From contig CM073522.1 in assembly GCA_037074615.1 (NCBI GenBank), positions 31,866,962 to 31,930,961 of the forward strand: a stretch of DNA of 64,000 nt. Reading direction: 5' to 3'. Below the pieces are notes generated by a model. That model was not told the origin of the DNA and did not search any database. It was given only the letters and a program-made list of their open reading frames with translations. A program made the translations under genes and the position numbers. This document shows positions 12,401 through 23,193 of this stretch, piece after piece (position 1 is the first letter of the stretch; each line of letters starts with the position of its first letter). The DNA comes from Leucaena leucocephala. Its lineage: Eukaryota; Streptophyta; Magnoliopsida; Fabales; Fabaceae.

Positions 12401-14231
12401 GTGTAAAACACCATCCAAATCCATCACCTCCGGTGACACCAAAACTTCAATAAATATGTGTGCGCTCTGCGACCAAATATACCATGTAGACTGCAGAGGC
12501 TGCATACCACCTCAAGACTTTATCTTCCCTATTGCTACCATAACACAAGTGTCTTTTCTGGAGAAACTACTATGAGGTCAAAGCACACACCTTGCTCACA
12601 TAAAGGGAAAAGTAAAGTTATATGAGATATTTCCCTCAATTTCCTTAGCGTCTGGTGTTTGCTATTCTATTTTGTTTCTCTTTTGGATTCTGCCATGAGC
12701 TTGCTCAGATTCCCTGTAAGGATCTGTATGTGTTCATGGAATGTGTACAAAGATCAGGGTGCCATCAACATTTTAGGCTAGATTGTACTGTACCATATGT
12801 GGCAGAAGATCTGCTTTCTCTCTCTGTAATTCTTTTTGTTAATGGACACTTTTGTTCACATGTCAAATTAGGATCAGTGTGGCATTGAACTTACAGGTTC
12901 AGTTAACTATATGTTTTAATTATTTTGATTACGTTTCAGTGAAGATAAAACAGGAAGGATATCTGACAAAAATCAAGTTCTTATTTTGTTTATCTGAAAA
13001 GAAATATAAAGAACGAAATAACTATACTCCCAAATTTTATTTTAAATTTATTTTTATTAATTATTGTATTTTCCTTCATAGGGAATCCTTGAATTTGCTC
13101 AGTTTCTCTTTGAAAATTTGCTACCTTTTATTTCAGCTGTAGTTGTTATATAATTGTTGGAAATGTTGGAATATAAGATCTGAGGATAAGACTGCTATCA
13201 GGCTTCTATCTTGTTGAAGTGAAATAGATGGTTATGTTCCTGAGCTTTTCAGTTGGAGTGACATTGCAAGTAACGTTTTAAAAGTCGTAACTTGTGTATA
13301 TATATGTTTTATTATCTGTATTTCTTTTTATTTCAGTTCCTCAAAGGAGTTCTTGGACACTCAACGTCTTGTAACTCATGCCTTTATGTCCCATAAGGCT
13401 GGGTTGAGAATAGAGCACCTGGGTCTTCATAAAGCAATTTGTGTTCTGTTGGGATGGGATACTGTTGTTCCTCAAGACACTGTGACCTGGGTTCCCCAGG
13501 TTTTGCCTAGTGCTGAAGCTCTGGCACAGAAGGAAGATTTAATTGTCTGGCCTCCTGTTGTTATCATCCATAATGTATCAATGTCTGATGACAATCCACA
13601 AAAATGGAAGATTGCAAACATGGAAGCAGTTGAGGCTTTCATTAGAGGTGAGAATTTGCCTTGGAATTTGTTACTAAGATGGTTAAAAAAGGAAGAAACA
13701 AAACTAGTTGAAAAATCAATTGTGTGAATCTTTTTAAGTGTTGTGCTGTTACCTAGTCCTATGAAAGAAACTTTTGTTCCTTACTGGAATTTCTATAAAA
13801 GATCTGTTATCTTGTGAAAAGTGCATTTTGAGCTTATATTTTATTCATTGAAAATTGCAGGCAAAGGTTTTGTAAGGGGAAGAATCAAGTTATGCTTAGG
13901 GAAGCCTGCGGACCAAAGTGTTATTTTGGTGAAGTTCTTGGGTACTTTTGTTGGACTGGGAGATGCAGAGAGGCTAAATAAATATCTTTCTGATTGCAAA
14001 CGTGGAAGACAGGAATTTGAGAGAATAAAATCTAAAACTAGCAGATGCAGTGTTGTTGATGAAAAAGAAATGCAGGGTGACGAAATGGATAGTATTCTGT
14101 ATGGTTATATGGGAATTGCCGAGGACTTGGACAAATTAGATTTCAATTCTAAGAAACGATGTATCATAAAGAGCAGAAAGGAGATAGAGCAGCTAGATAA
14201 GGATCCTGTCAAAGCCTCCGAGAGGCGGTAG
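9420..14231 (+). CDS. XS-domain protein with Cys2His2-like finger
   Basis: Three coding exons, 9420-11686, 13337-13647 and 13861-14231, give about 982 residues. Residues 1-740 are hydrophilic, rich in Arg, Ser, Tyr and Asp, with RRRQDH near the start and an acidic patch DEDWIDDEEMN; this part looks disordered. A finger follows: C750-x2-C753 and H770/H775, assembled across intron 1. Then the XS domain (about 822-925) with DLIVWPPVVIIHN, GFVRGRIKLCLGKP and a charged C-terminal helix. XS domains are plant-specific RNA-binding folds, as in SGS3 and IDN2-type proteins of RNA silencing; no XH domain or long coiled coil follows, so this is a different subfamily. Start: ATG 9420 (MQSRRRQD) is preferred because a leader intron would end just before it; ATG 9402 is in frame. 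Intron 1 (1650 bp) carries a duplicated exon end. Confidence 0.9.
12738..12938 (+). pseudogene. Decayed duplicate of the finger-encoding exon end of the XS gene
   Basis: This stretch in intron 1 aligns with 11631-11820, which spans the end of exon 1 and the start of the intron. In frame it reads LYCTICGRRS against LFCIVCGRRS in the real exon, so both Cys codons survive. The donor, GT in the real exon, is AT here, and an in-frame TAG lies just upstream. It is therefore unlikely to be spliced in. Similarity continues through about 110 bp of intron sequence. Confidence 0.75.
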
Positions 14232-14764
14232 TTGCAGGTTAGCTCAAAGCTCTTACTGGGAATTTCAGTTTTCCTGGAAGTAAGAGAGTAGATTATGTGG
14301 TGTACTAGTTGCAGATTTGATTTACCCTGTGCTTCTCTGTCAGTTGTTTTGTGTATAGGTCAGGAAATTGGAATTTCATGAATCAATAGTACTTTGTCTT
14401 TTTTTAGTTGTGTTTAGTAATTTCCTATGTTCCAACAAAATCAAGCACCAAAAGCTTTCTTTACAATCCCATGCTTGTGCAGGTGGCAATGTATGCTATG
14501 GTTTTGAAGATTTAAGTAGTAATAGTTAACTGTCCATTGTGTCGGACAATAATATGATAAATGTTAAAGAGAACTGGACCGGACCGACTGGTTGCATCGG
14601 TAACTGGTCATGTCTGGTCCAAAGATGCGATGAAATTGGGAGGCCGAAGAGTCCTGAATTGGAAGTTTTTCTTTGTTTAACAAGCTCAAGCAGCTTTTAT
14701 CATCAATGTGATGGTACCAATTATCAATTTCTTATCATGAAACACCGGTATCCATGCAGCTTTT

Positions 14765-15252
14765 TTTTTTTTTTTTGATAAAGAAATTTTTAGAAAAAGG
14801 TTGGGCTCACTTACGATCTAAAAGTAAGGTGAAGTCTCTCTTTCTCCTGGGCGATACTAATATTGAGCAGGGGATGCAGGGCGAATAGTAAATTACTTTT
14901 AAACTAAACTTTTGCTTTTGGTTGCCCACCCGATTCACCGGAGCTTTGCCCCGATTACATCCGGATCCGACCCGCGTCGCGCACCTGGCTATGGTGGGTG
15001 AGTCTCCCAACGAAGATTTTCTGCATTCGCCAAGGCTCGAACTCGAGACCTCGTTTAAGCGATACCAAGTTGTTTATCACTCGGACCAACTCCTGTTGAT
15101 CTTTCAAACGTAAACTTAAGCATACAAGAGTTATGATATCTTCTTAAGTACTGCTATTAGAATTACAGTAAAATTATACTCATTAAAGATTGAATATACT
15201 CTAAATAGTCGTATATTTTACCTCTTCACCAATTGAACATCCAGACGATGGA
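14765..15252 (-). mobile_element. SINE family 2, interrupted by a family 1 SINE
   Basis: A T-run at the left is the minus-strand poly(A) tail. The element is flanked by a 16-bp target duplication, TATCCATGCAGCTTTT, at 14749-14764 and 15253-15268. It aligns with the copies at 7257 and 57727 except for the insert at about 14918-15100. It lies 3' of the XS gene. Confidence 0.85.
14918..15100 (-). mobile_element. tRNA-derived SINE, family 1 (TS-like), nested
   Basis: On the minus strand it shows an A box (TGGTCCGAGTGATAAAC) and a B box (GGTCTCGAGTTCGAGCC), then GCGCGACGCGGGTCGG and a GGGTGGGCAACC end. Imperfect flanking copies of GTTTACGTTTGAAAG fit a diverged target duplication in the host SINE. 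Confidence 0.8.
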
Positions 15253-15577
15253 TATCCATGCAGCTTTTAAACAGAGATTTGTCAACACGCTTCTAAATGC
15301 GTCCCCAATGAAGCATCAGGGTTGATGAGAGTACTTTGGAAGAATTTATCAAACCCTATAATTTTCCACTAAGAAAAGCGTATCTTAATAAATTGGAATC
15401 AGTATAAGCCACCTCTTACAACATATTAATGAATAAAATTCTTAATTGAACATCACAAGTCAAATTGGAGATTAAATTAGTAACTGAATTTGTGAAAATT
15501 CTATATATTGCTGAAAATAAAAAACAAAAAAATCTATCCGTATATGGTATTTGTTTTGGTACTAATTAGTATACAAC

Positions 15578-15800
15578 TCTAAGTGGTTGAGTGCATAAGC
15601 TTTCTACTAGGTGGGGTTCGAGGAGGGAGAGAAATAAGAGCTTTATCCTCGCAAACAGACATGTTATTTTCATAATTGGGGGCCAAAGGAAGGAGGGAAA
15701 TACATAGTCTTATTTCCAGTTTTTTTTTTTAATTTGAACTCGTCACCTTTAAATTACATAGTAGTAGTTTTACTATTGTTCCGAGACTTACCCTCTATAG
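15578..15800 (-). mobile_element. SINE family 3, diverged
   Basis: On the minus strand it has GTGACGAGTTCAAATT (B-box-like) followed by GCGAGGATAAAGC and CGAACCCCACC, in the same order as the copy at 23555-23700. It lies just 3' of ABCG locus A. Confidence 0.45.
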
Positions 15801-17010
15801 CATAGGGAAAAATCTTTTATGTCCATTTCTCATATCCTTCAGCAGTCCCTACCTTGTCTGGAAACTAAGGAACTTCATGCCATATGCAAATACAAAGACA
15901 AATAGAACAGGAAAAGCAATATGAACAACAACAGCAGCTCCAAGGAAACCATATTCATAGCCCATCTGCTTCTGAAGGTAGTCGCTTACTGATATTGGTG
16001 CTGATCCAGGAACCTCCACAAAATTAGTTTTGTCACCTATTTGGGAAGTCACAAGGCCATATGTAGTCCAAGCTGTAGGGCTTAACCAATAATACCACCT
16101 CCACCATATGGGAATCAGCTGCATACAAGAAAAAGCTGCCTCTTAGATTGATGATGCTACAGCCAAGAAGGTGAACAAGTAAAACAAGGCCCACTTTGTT
16201 TGACACAGGCCGAATTTAGTATTTTCTATAAGAAAATATTCTCTTCGATTCTCAATGAAAGAGTTAGTTGAGAGGTTGTATTTAGTTCTAAATATAAGAT
16301 CTTAATATATTTTGTCTCCTATATTTATCATTTTTTTTTTCAAGCTAGTTTACCTAATTTATAAACGAATATATAATCTAATGTTACATAAGAGTATTCT
16401 AGGGAGGTTAACTTATATTTGTTATAATTAATTTATCTCATTTATTTAATTTACTCAAATTAATTAAGTAGCTTTTATATTAAAGAATAAATACAAGAAT
16501 AATTGAATGAAATAGAATTACGGAGATTATTCAATTGCGAAGAATGGTAAGCACTTTCAAGTATATTTGGTAGTCGCTTTGCTATGCATACCTTCCTTGG
16601 GATAATGAAACCAGTGAAGAGGTTCCAGAAGGAGAGAAAGAAGGACATAATGATTGCAGCAATTTGGGGGTTAGGTGTGAGAGCTACAGTCATCATTCCA
16701 TAAAGTGTGAAGTAGACAAAGCACATGAAGAGAGAGTAGTAGAAGAACAAGAACTTGTCAACTTGCCAGCTGAACCCCATCATTGAGTAAAGTATAAGCA
16801 CATACAAAAGCGTTTGAATTGCTACATAAATCATCTCAACTGCTACCTGCAGGGAAATTTTAAATTTCTTCAGTGATCAAGATTATCAAAGAGGAAGATC
16901 CCACGTGTTAAATCACCGCAGTGCTTGAAACTTGAAAGCTAGATCATGCTTCTATTTCATCCTTCCAGAGTTAGCTTAACAATATAATGATCATTGAGAG
17001 GAAAATGTTT

Positions 17011-17187
17011 GGAAAATTACTATGAGGTTCCAAGGAAGGAATGTAATCACTAAAAAGTCCTATAACAAGTGGGCAGTATAGATCTATTGTTATTTCCTGC
17101 ATCGGAACTTGTCATTGCATGCTGCTCGCTTGTTATGAGACTTTTTGGTGATTACATTCCTTCTTTAGGACTTTATGATGATTTCCC
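17011..17187. mobile_element. Foldback element F2, copy (locus A)
   Basis: The left arm AATTACTATGAGGTTCC, TAATCACTAAAAAGTCC is inverted at the right (GACTTTTTGGTGATTAC, TTTATGATGATTTCCCC). It lies in the intron before the penultimate exon of locus A. Confidence 0.7.
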
Positions 17188-18123
17188 CAAAATGATTCAT
17201 GGTATTGAAACAAAATCAAACTTTTGAATAGCAATGTGATACAAAATAGGGTTTTACTCAATTCACAACTGATGTTTCCCTCTTTGCAATAAAATGGTTC
17301 AGCAAAATTTACCTGAGCAAATGCATAAGGAATAGCTGAGTACATTCCAGCTGCTCTTTCACGGTAGAAAGCTGTTCTTTCTATAGCAACAACAGGTTGG
17401 ACTGAGGAAGTGTTGTAGGCTCCAAGGAAGAAAATAACAGAATATATAGCACCCATGAGATTGAAAAGTTCTTGTTCCTTTTGTCTGCAGACACAATATT
17501 TGACACCCCAAGTTTTTAATTGTTTCTGATTCATAACCATGAAATCAGTTATCATGGAGGATTTATGAAATAATTATTGGAATGTTATTCAAACAGTGTA
17601 AGCAGAGTCCTTGTAGATGGTTTTTTGTTACGTGATTACCTTTTCCTCCATAAACCTAGTTCTGTTTGAGAAAACAGTCTAATTACTACAGATATTTTCA
17701 CTCCCTTTAACTAAAAGCATGATTGAATTTCGCTTAGGGGCTTAAACTCTTGCATTAAAATGGTCCATAACATGTTAATAGGTATTGCAAAAGTAAGATA
17801 CTAACAAGGAAGAACCTGGTGACATACATTATCACCTTTTTTCCAGAAAATAAGCCCGAACATGACACCGATGATTACTGTTAAGAGCAACCGGACGGCG
17901 TTATATCGTGGATTCCTCCAATAGGACTAGTGTTGTTTCCAGAAGCAAGCTTTACTTTGAGTAATGAATGGCTGGGAGTGTTTAGTTGAGAAGTAAAGGT
18001 CTTTTGATCCTGGTTCTGGTGTGCTTAGCTCTTTGATAAGTTTCTGATTCCTCCTGGGAAACAAGAAAAGAAGGAAAGTAAGTATGCCTAATTTCTGATG
18101 TTACAATGGCCCCAACAAAGGTT

Positions 18124-18292
18124 GATCCAGTTGGTAAGGAGTTGACTCATAGCCCACAAGATCATGAGTTTAAATCCCGTTGCTAATATAAAGACTTTGT
18201 TGATGGGCGATCTGTAAGTACCTTTGTAAATATTTTTTGAATTTATAGGCATGCCCCCGGATCCAACTCGACTAAACTTCTATGTAGAAGAA
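18124..18292 (+). mobile_element. tRNA-derived SINE, family 4
   Basis: It carries an A-box-like CCAGTTGGTAAGGAG and a B-box-like GAGTTTAAATCCC, then GGGCGATCTGTAAG and an A-rich tail (GAAGAAAAAGAAGAAG). It sits in the locus A intron where loci B and C carry a foldback element instead. No target duplication was confirmed. Confidence 0.5.
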
Positions 18293-18899
18293 AAAGAAGA
18301 AGGGATACAGCGGCTAATACTTGTCTACTTACTGATATAAATCTGATTTGGTGTAAAGTTCTGCAAAGTCTACCCCGAGTTGAGACTCAATTGCTTCTTG
18401 GCCAGCCATAGAAGTTGCTTTCATGAAAGCATCTATCTCAGGTTCAGGTTTGATTCCAGCTTGCTTTTCTTGTTCTAATAATTGAAGAAGCAGATCGTAC
18501 CTTGTTCCAACTCCTAAACAACGCCCCGAAAAGTCCAGAGTTTCTCTAACTGTCATTCCTCCATAATGAAGATCATGCTGACTTACATAAGCACATACTC
18601 TTTGAGGCACAAACTCTGATAATTCATTACCACAATGTGATTTTTCCTGATACCTGATAATTTGATCATGACCAATCCAGAGTTTAGACTTTAGACATCC
18701 AAGTATTTAAGACAATAAAGCCCAAATTTGACATTTAACAATTTTTGTAAAGAATTCTTTGGCTTGACTTCCTGGATTTGGTTTATTCTTTTTAGAGTTG
18801 GAAGGCTTCATATGATGCATTCTTAAGAGTATTGGATGACCAATCGTAAGCAATAATGCACATTCTTAAACACAATCCTGGTAGACTTTAAGATTCAAC

Positions 18900-19232
18900 A
18901 ATAAAAACTTGAAAAAGGTACACATTTTGTCTTTTAACTTCACAAAAAGTTTCATTTTGGTCTCTTTATTTTACAAAGTTTCGTTTTAGTCCTTTAATCC
19001 TAATCTGTTAACAAAAAAATGCCAATATTGAAATTAAAAGTGTTGACAAAATATTTTTAAATGATGACATCTTAAGTTTATTTTTTAAAGTACCAATAAT
19101 TATTACAAAATCAATATCATTTGAGATTGACACTAATGTGTTAGGTTTAAGGGATTGAGAAGATACTTTATAGAATTAAAGGACCAAACTAAAACTTTAT
19201 ATAAAGTTAAAGGATCAAAAATAAAATTTTGC
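18900..19232. mobile_element. Foldback MITE in a locus A intron
   Basis: The left arm (TTTTGTCTTTTAACTTCAC, TTTGGTCTCTTTA) is inverted at the right (GGACCAAACTAAAAC, AAAGTTAAAGGATCAAAA). The arms face each other across about 200 bp of AT-rich DNA. No coding capacity is seen. Confidence 0.5.
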
Positions 19233-20944
19233 TGTAGAAACTTCAACTCCTCAAATCACTCCCAAGTGGAATCTCAAATTCATCATTCAAACAAAATTGA
19301 ACTAATTGAAATTAAGCAAGAGCATGGACCAACCCTTAAATCCTTGTCTGATTTGGCTGCAAGTGCCTGAAGCAGTGTAGTTTTTCCTGATCCTGGAGGC
19401 CCCAAAAGTAAAGTCATTCTAGAAAGTGTAAAAAAGAGGGCGAAGGTTAGCAAAATACCCAAAATAATGCATAATTAAAAAGATGGCTAAAAGTCACATA
19501 AGTTGAAATAATAGGAGGGATTTAGACAATGATACAATTTATAACAACCTTGAAGGCTCAAGGATTCCACTGACATCTTGGAGTATGTTGACAATCCTTT
19601 TCTTAGATGGGAAAAGCTTAATTGATCCAAGAACTCCCTAGTTTATCACAAAAAATAACAAGAAAAACATACAACTTTTTAACAGTATATTTGATTGAAG
19701 GCAGAAAAAAAAATCAAATAATATAAGTTTTATAGATCGTAAAGAGCTATAAAGTCCATTTCAATTTATTTTTTTGAGTAAATAGTTATTTACTCTTCAA
19801 GATCACTTTTTTCTTTAATTGGTCTTTTAAAGATAAAATCTTTTAGTTTAGTCTCTCAATAAAAAAAATTACTCCATCTAGCGTGCGTTATTATAAACCG
19901 TCAATAACAACTTTACATAAATTAATGAAATTAGTTAAAATTAATTTTTTTTCTTATAAAATATCATAATAACCCTCAATAAAAGTTATTAATTAGAGAG
20001 ATTTGGTTAATTAGTTATGAACTTTTATATTTACTTAGAGTTTTAGGTATATTATGTAGAAAAAATTAATACTATAGATAAAATATATTATATTATAAAA
20101 CATATAAGAGAGATCGTTATAATAAGTTAATAAGGACTAGAGAAAGTATTTAACATAACTTAAATTTGCTTTGTTAAGTTTTATAATCATAATAAGTACA
20201 TTATTTCTTGAAGACAATATGTTATGAATTAAAAAAAACATACGCTTGTGTTTTGACTGAAAAACTAGATGATAAAGATTTAAAAAAAAGCTCTAAATTT
20301 TGTAATTATGAAAAAAAGTATAGGAATAGAAAAAAAATTAAATACCTCAATGGCATTCATGGTAGAATTGAGGAGAGTTGGGAGTGCTCTGGTTCCAATA
20401 TATGCATCTCCTTCTATATTCAAATGCTCAAATCGAACTTCAATTTTTGGAATCTCTATCCCAACCCTATTTAACAAAACCAAAATTTAAATTTAATTGC
20501 AGAAAATCAATAAAAATAAAATCAAAGCAGATTTCAGCTAAAGAAAACTAAGCATACTTTTTAATTTTAAATTATTTTTCATGATTCCATAAATGCCCAC
20601 TTCAAGAAAACTATCAATTATTGCTTCAGGAACTATCAGGATGCATTTAGTCTATCCAAGACTTCATTTTTTATATCTTTGTATCGAGAAATGATAAAAG
20701 ATAAAAGATAAAAGAAAGGAAAATAAACTAGACTTTTACGTTTGATTTAAATCTTGTGTTTTTTTTCCTTTTTTCAATAGAAGTATATTATAAAAAGTGT
20801 TCAATTTAAATTTAGAATGAAATAAATTTTAATTCCTTCTTCTGTTTCTTCAATCTAAACACATTCAAAAAAATTATATTTAAAAGTTTCAAGGAGGAGA
20901 AAATGAAACAAATAAATAAAAAGAGAATATAAAATTTTGTTTAA

Positions 20945-21075
20945 CACTAGTTAAAAAGGCCTTTTAAAACTGGTTAGAGAATCGATCTACATATAGGTTT
21001 TTCTACACCGGAACCGTTGTAGAGAAATATTATTCTACACCAATTATTGAGTTGGTGTAGAAAAAATTAACAAAA
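20945..21075 (+). mobile_element. CACTA-like terminus remnant
   Basis: It starts CACTAGTTAAAAAGGCC and contains two short hairpin motifs built from TCTACACC and GTGTAGA or TTGTAGA, as in CACTA subterminal repeats. No matching right end is seen. It lies in intron 1 of locus A. Confidence 0.4.
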
Positions 21076-21639
21076 AAAAAATCATACTCACTTTCTGTAC
21101 CGATTGCTTGTCAATAACTTACTTATCAAGTAATGTGTTCCATGCAAAAAAGAGTTGGTAAATAAAGAAAGAAGTGACTTACTTATCAATCCTGTCCCTA
21201 AGCCTACGCAAAAACTTGTCATGATCTTGTTCAACATTCTTGAGAACATTGTTCAATAGAAACCTCTTTTCCAGCAGGCCAAGCTTGGTGACATCAATCT
21301 CTTCATAATCATCACTCTTGTTCTTCATCCTCTCCAATGTAGGAAGCCTCTCTAATTGGTTTCTGATTTCTATAAGCAAGCATGAAGGAAAATCCTTACG
21401 TAGGTAATGATGCAGGTTTCAGAGATTTCAAATTCTCAGAACAAATAACATGATCTTAGTAAGAAGATTTATAGTACAACTGATACATTTGCCTTCGCTG
21501 ACAAGACCCATCAACGGAAGAAACATGGAGAGGGCAAGATTCCTTTTGTGGTGCAGAAGGTTGACCCAAATGGTCATGCTGAAATTGAGAAAGAAACATA
21601 GGATTAGGTGGCTATAGGCTTTATGTATAGCTGCTACTT

Positions 21640-22810
21640 TTTGCTGCCCTACTTTTGACTTTCATTTTAGGGAGTTGTGCCATATACTTTTGATAGTATA
21701 TAGAAGCAGGACTCTCGGAGGGGAGGGGGAGGATTATTTTGGAGAAGCTTTTGTTTAGGAGAGGCTGGTCTCTCGAACACCAGAGGGACTTTAGTATTGA
21801 GTGAGCACAGTTCTGTCTTGCTGTGTGTTCTGTGTATTTTGTTTGCAGGGGATTGCCAGGATTGTTGGCCTGACCCCTTTTTTTTTGTTCCCCCTCGAAT
21901 TCTATCAATATAAGCTTACTTTTATCCAGACACACCATCCTTGGTTGCTAAAATTCTGTTCCCAGAACCAGTTATATCATTTGGTATCAGAGCAAGTTGC
22001 ATCCTCAGACTCTGTGGGCAGTAATGGAGAGGCGTGAAGCAGAGGAGGTGCAAGAGTTGAAAGAAACAGTGGGAGGATTGAGCCAAGACATGAAGGAAGT
22101 TAACGCGAGGATGACCATCGAAATGAATGGGGTCAAAGAAATGATGCTGAAAATGCAGCAAACCCTGTCTCGATTGGTGGAAAAACAGAGGAGCACAGAG
22201 GAAACACGAGCCAATGAAACAGAAATTCCAAACAGGGAGGAGATATCCGAGACACCAGAAAACCCGAGCGGAGAAAAGGGAAAGTTCAGGAAACTGGAAT
22301 TATCGGTGTTTGAAGGGGAGGATCCACTAGGTTGGTTCTCTCGAGTGGAACGATATTTCAACTTGAACGCAGTAAGTGAATCCGAGAAACTGGGAGCAGC
22401 TGTGGTGTGCCTTGAAGGCAAGGCCTTAACTGGTATCACTGGATTGAAAATAGAGCTCCAGTTCGGAATTGGCTAGAGTTTAAACAAGAGCTACTGTATC
22501 GATTTCACCCATCCCAGCTCGGGGACGAATATGAAATGCTACTGGCATTGAGGCAAGAACAAACCGTTTTGGAGTTGGTCGAAGAATTTGAGAGACTCTC
22601 GGCTTCTCTCAAGGATGTTCCCGAGGAGTGTTTGATGGGAGCCTTTAAGAATGCGCTGAAGCCAGAGATCAAGGCAGAACTCCGGCTCGTCAACGTGATG
22701 TCACTACGCGAGCTGATCCGAATCACCTTGAGGATCGATGAAAGAAATCGGACACTGGAAAGAGCAAGGGAAGGAAGAGGCTTTAAAACCCAGCGTCCTG
22801 CAACTGGGCC
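21640..22810 (+). mobile_element. Gypsy-type LTR retrotransposon fragment (LTR end, PBS, broken gag)
   Basis: An LTR-like 3' end (ATATCA at 21979) is followed by a primer-binding site complementary to initiator Met-tRNA (TGGTATCAGAGC, 21982-21993). A gag frame opens at ATG 22024 with a coiled-coil-like N-terminus, then a Retrotrans_gag-type domain (FEGEDPLGWFSRVERYF; later ALRQEQTVLELVEEFERL). A single-base deletion near 22431 shifts the frame, which continues in another phase to about 22800. The zinc knuckle, protease, RT and integrase are missing, so the copy is dead and truncated. The left LTR boundary is not resolved. It lies between the 5' end of locus A and the 3' end of locus B. Confidence 0.85.
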
Positions 22811-23193
22811 CAAAATGTTATATACCCCTTTTATTTGGAAAGAACAACTATGCAAGGCAAAATAGTTTTTCAAACTCTCTCTTCTTCCATTATTGCTGTA
22901 AAACCAAAGTTAGAGTCCGAGTGATTCTACTTATCTGTATAGGTTCAAGATCAGAAAGCAGGAATCCGAGGTATACTTTCTATATCAACACAAATAGACT
23001 AAAGGCAATGATTAAACACCAGAGGTCAACCTGGAGATTGAATAACATGTATATTATTTGATGAAAAATTTCTATGTACTTCTGATAAAAAAAAATTTTT
23101 TTTGGGGGGGGGGGGAGCCCTTTTACATATAGTACTTATTCTGACAGCAGTTGGTATACAGACATTGAGTAAAAATGTTTCTATTTCTGTTCT
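22811..23193. other. 3' flank of locus B
   Basis: A non-coding stretch between the gag fragment and the stop codon of locus B. It has a T8G12 homopolymer junction at about 23096-23115. The locus B 3' UTR and poly(A) site must lie here, but I cannot place them. Confidence 0.4.

Larger units (their letters stand above)
15849..21375 (-). pseudogene. PDR-type ABCG transporter pseudogene (locus A)
   Basis: Recognisable exons in gene order: ~21375-21183 (truncated exon 1), 20466-20346, 19637-19549, 19418-19334 (Walker A, GPPGSGKTT), 18653-18333 (fusion), 18053-17828, 17484-17313, 16846-16592 and 16118-15849. Compared with locus B it lacks about the first 75 codons and everything from the NBD1 signature through membrane domain 1 and NBD2. 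At about 18394/18395 the exon-5 sequence (SMAGQE) runs in frame into exon-16 sequence (ESQLGVDFAELY). It also has a 2-base deletion near 18637 causing a frameshift, a TGG-to-TAG nonsense codon at 17927-17929, and a damaged exon end at 17828 that is two bases short. The last three exons keep their normal lengths (172, 255, 270) and open frames, so decay is recent or uneven. It cannot make a working transporter. Confidence 0.9.

Noticed and set aside
12197..12505. Minus-strand frames in the XS gene intron 1 that vaguely recall copia polyprotein
   Set aside because: Only scattered similarity, no conserved motif and no LTR or PBS nearby.
21487..21598. Plus-strand frame (KIPFVVQKVDPNGHAEIE) before the LTR-like sequence
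   Set aside because: Too short, no recognisable domain, and its position in front of an LTR end makes coding unlikely.
23096..23115. T8G12 homopolymer junction as a possible structural (G-rich) element
   Set aside because: A single mononucleotide run with no paired G tracts; also a likely place for sequencing error.
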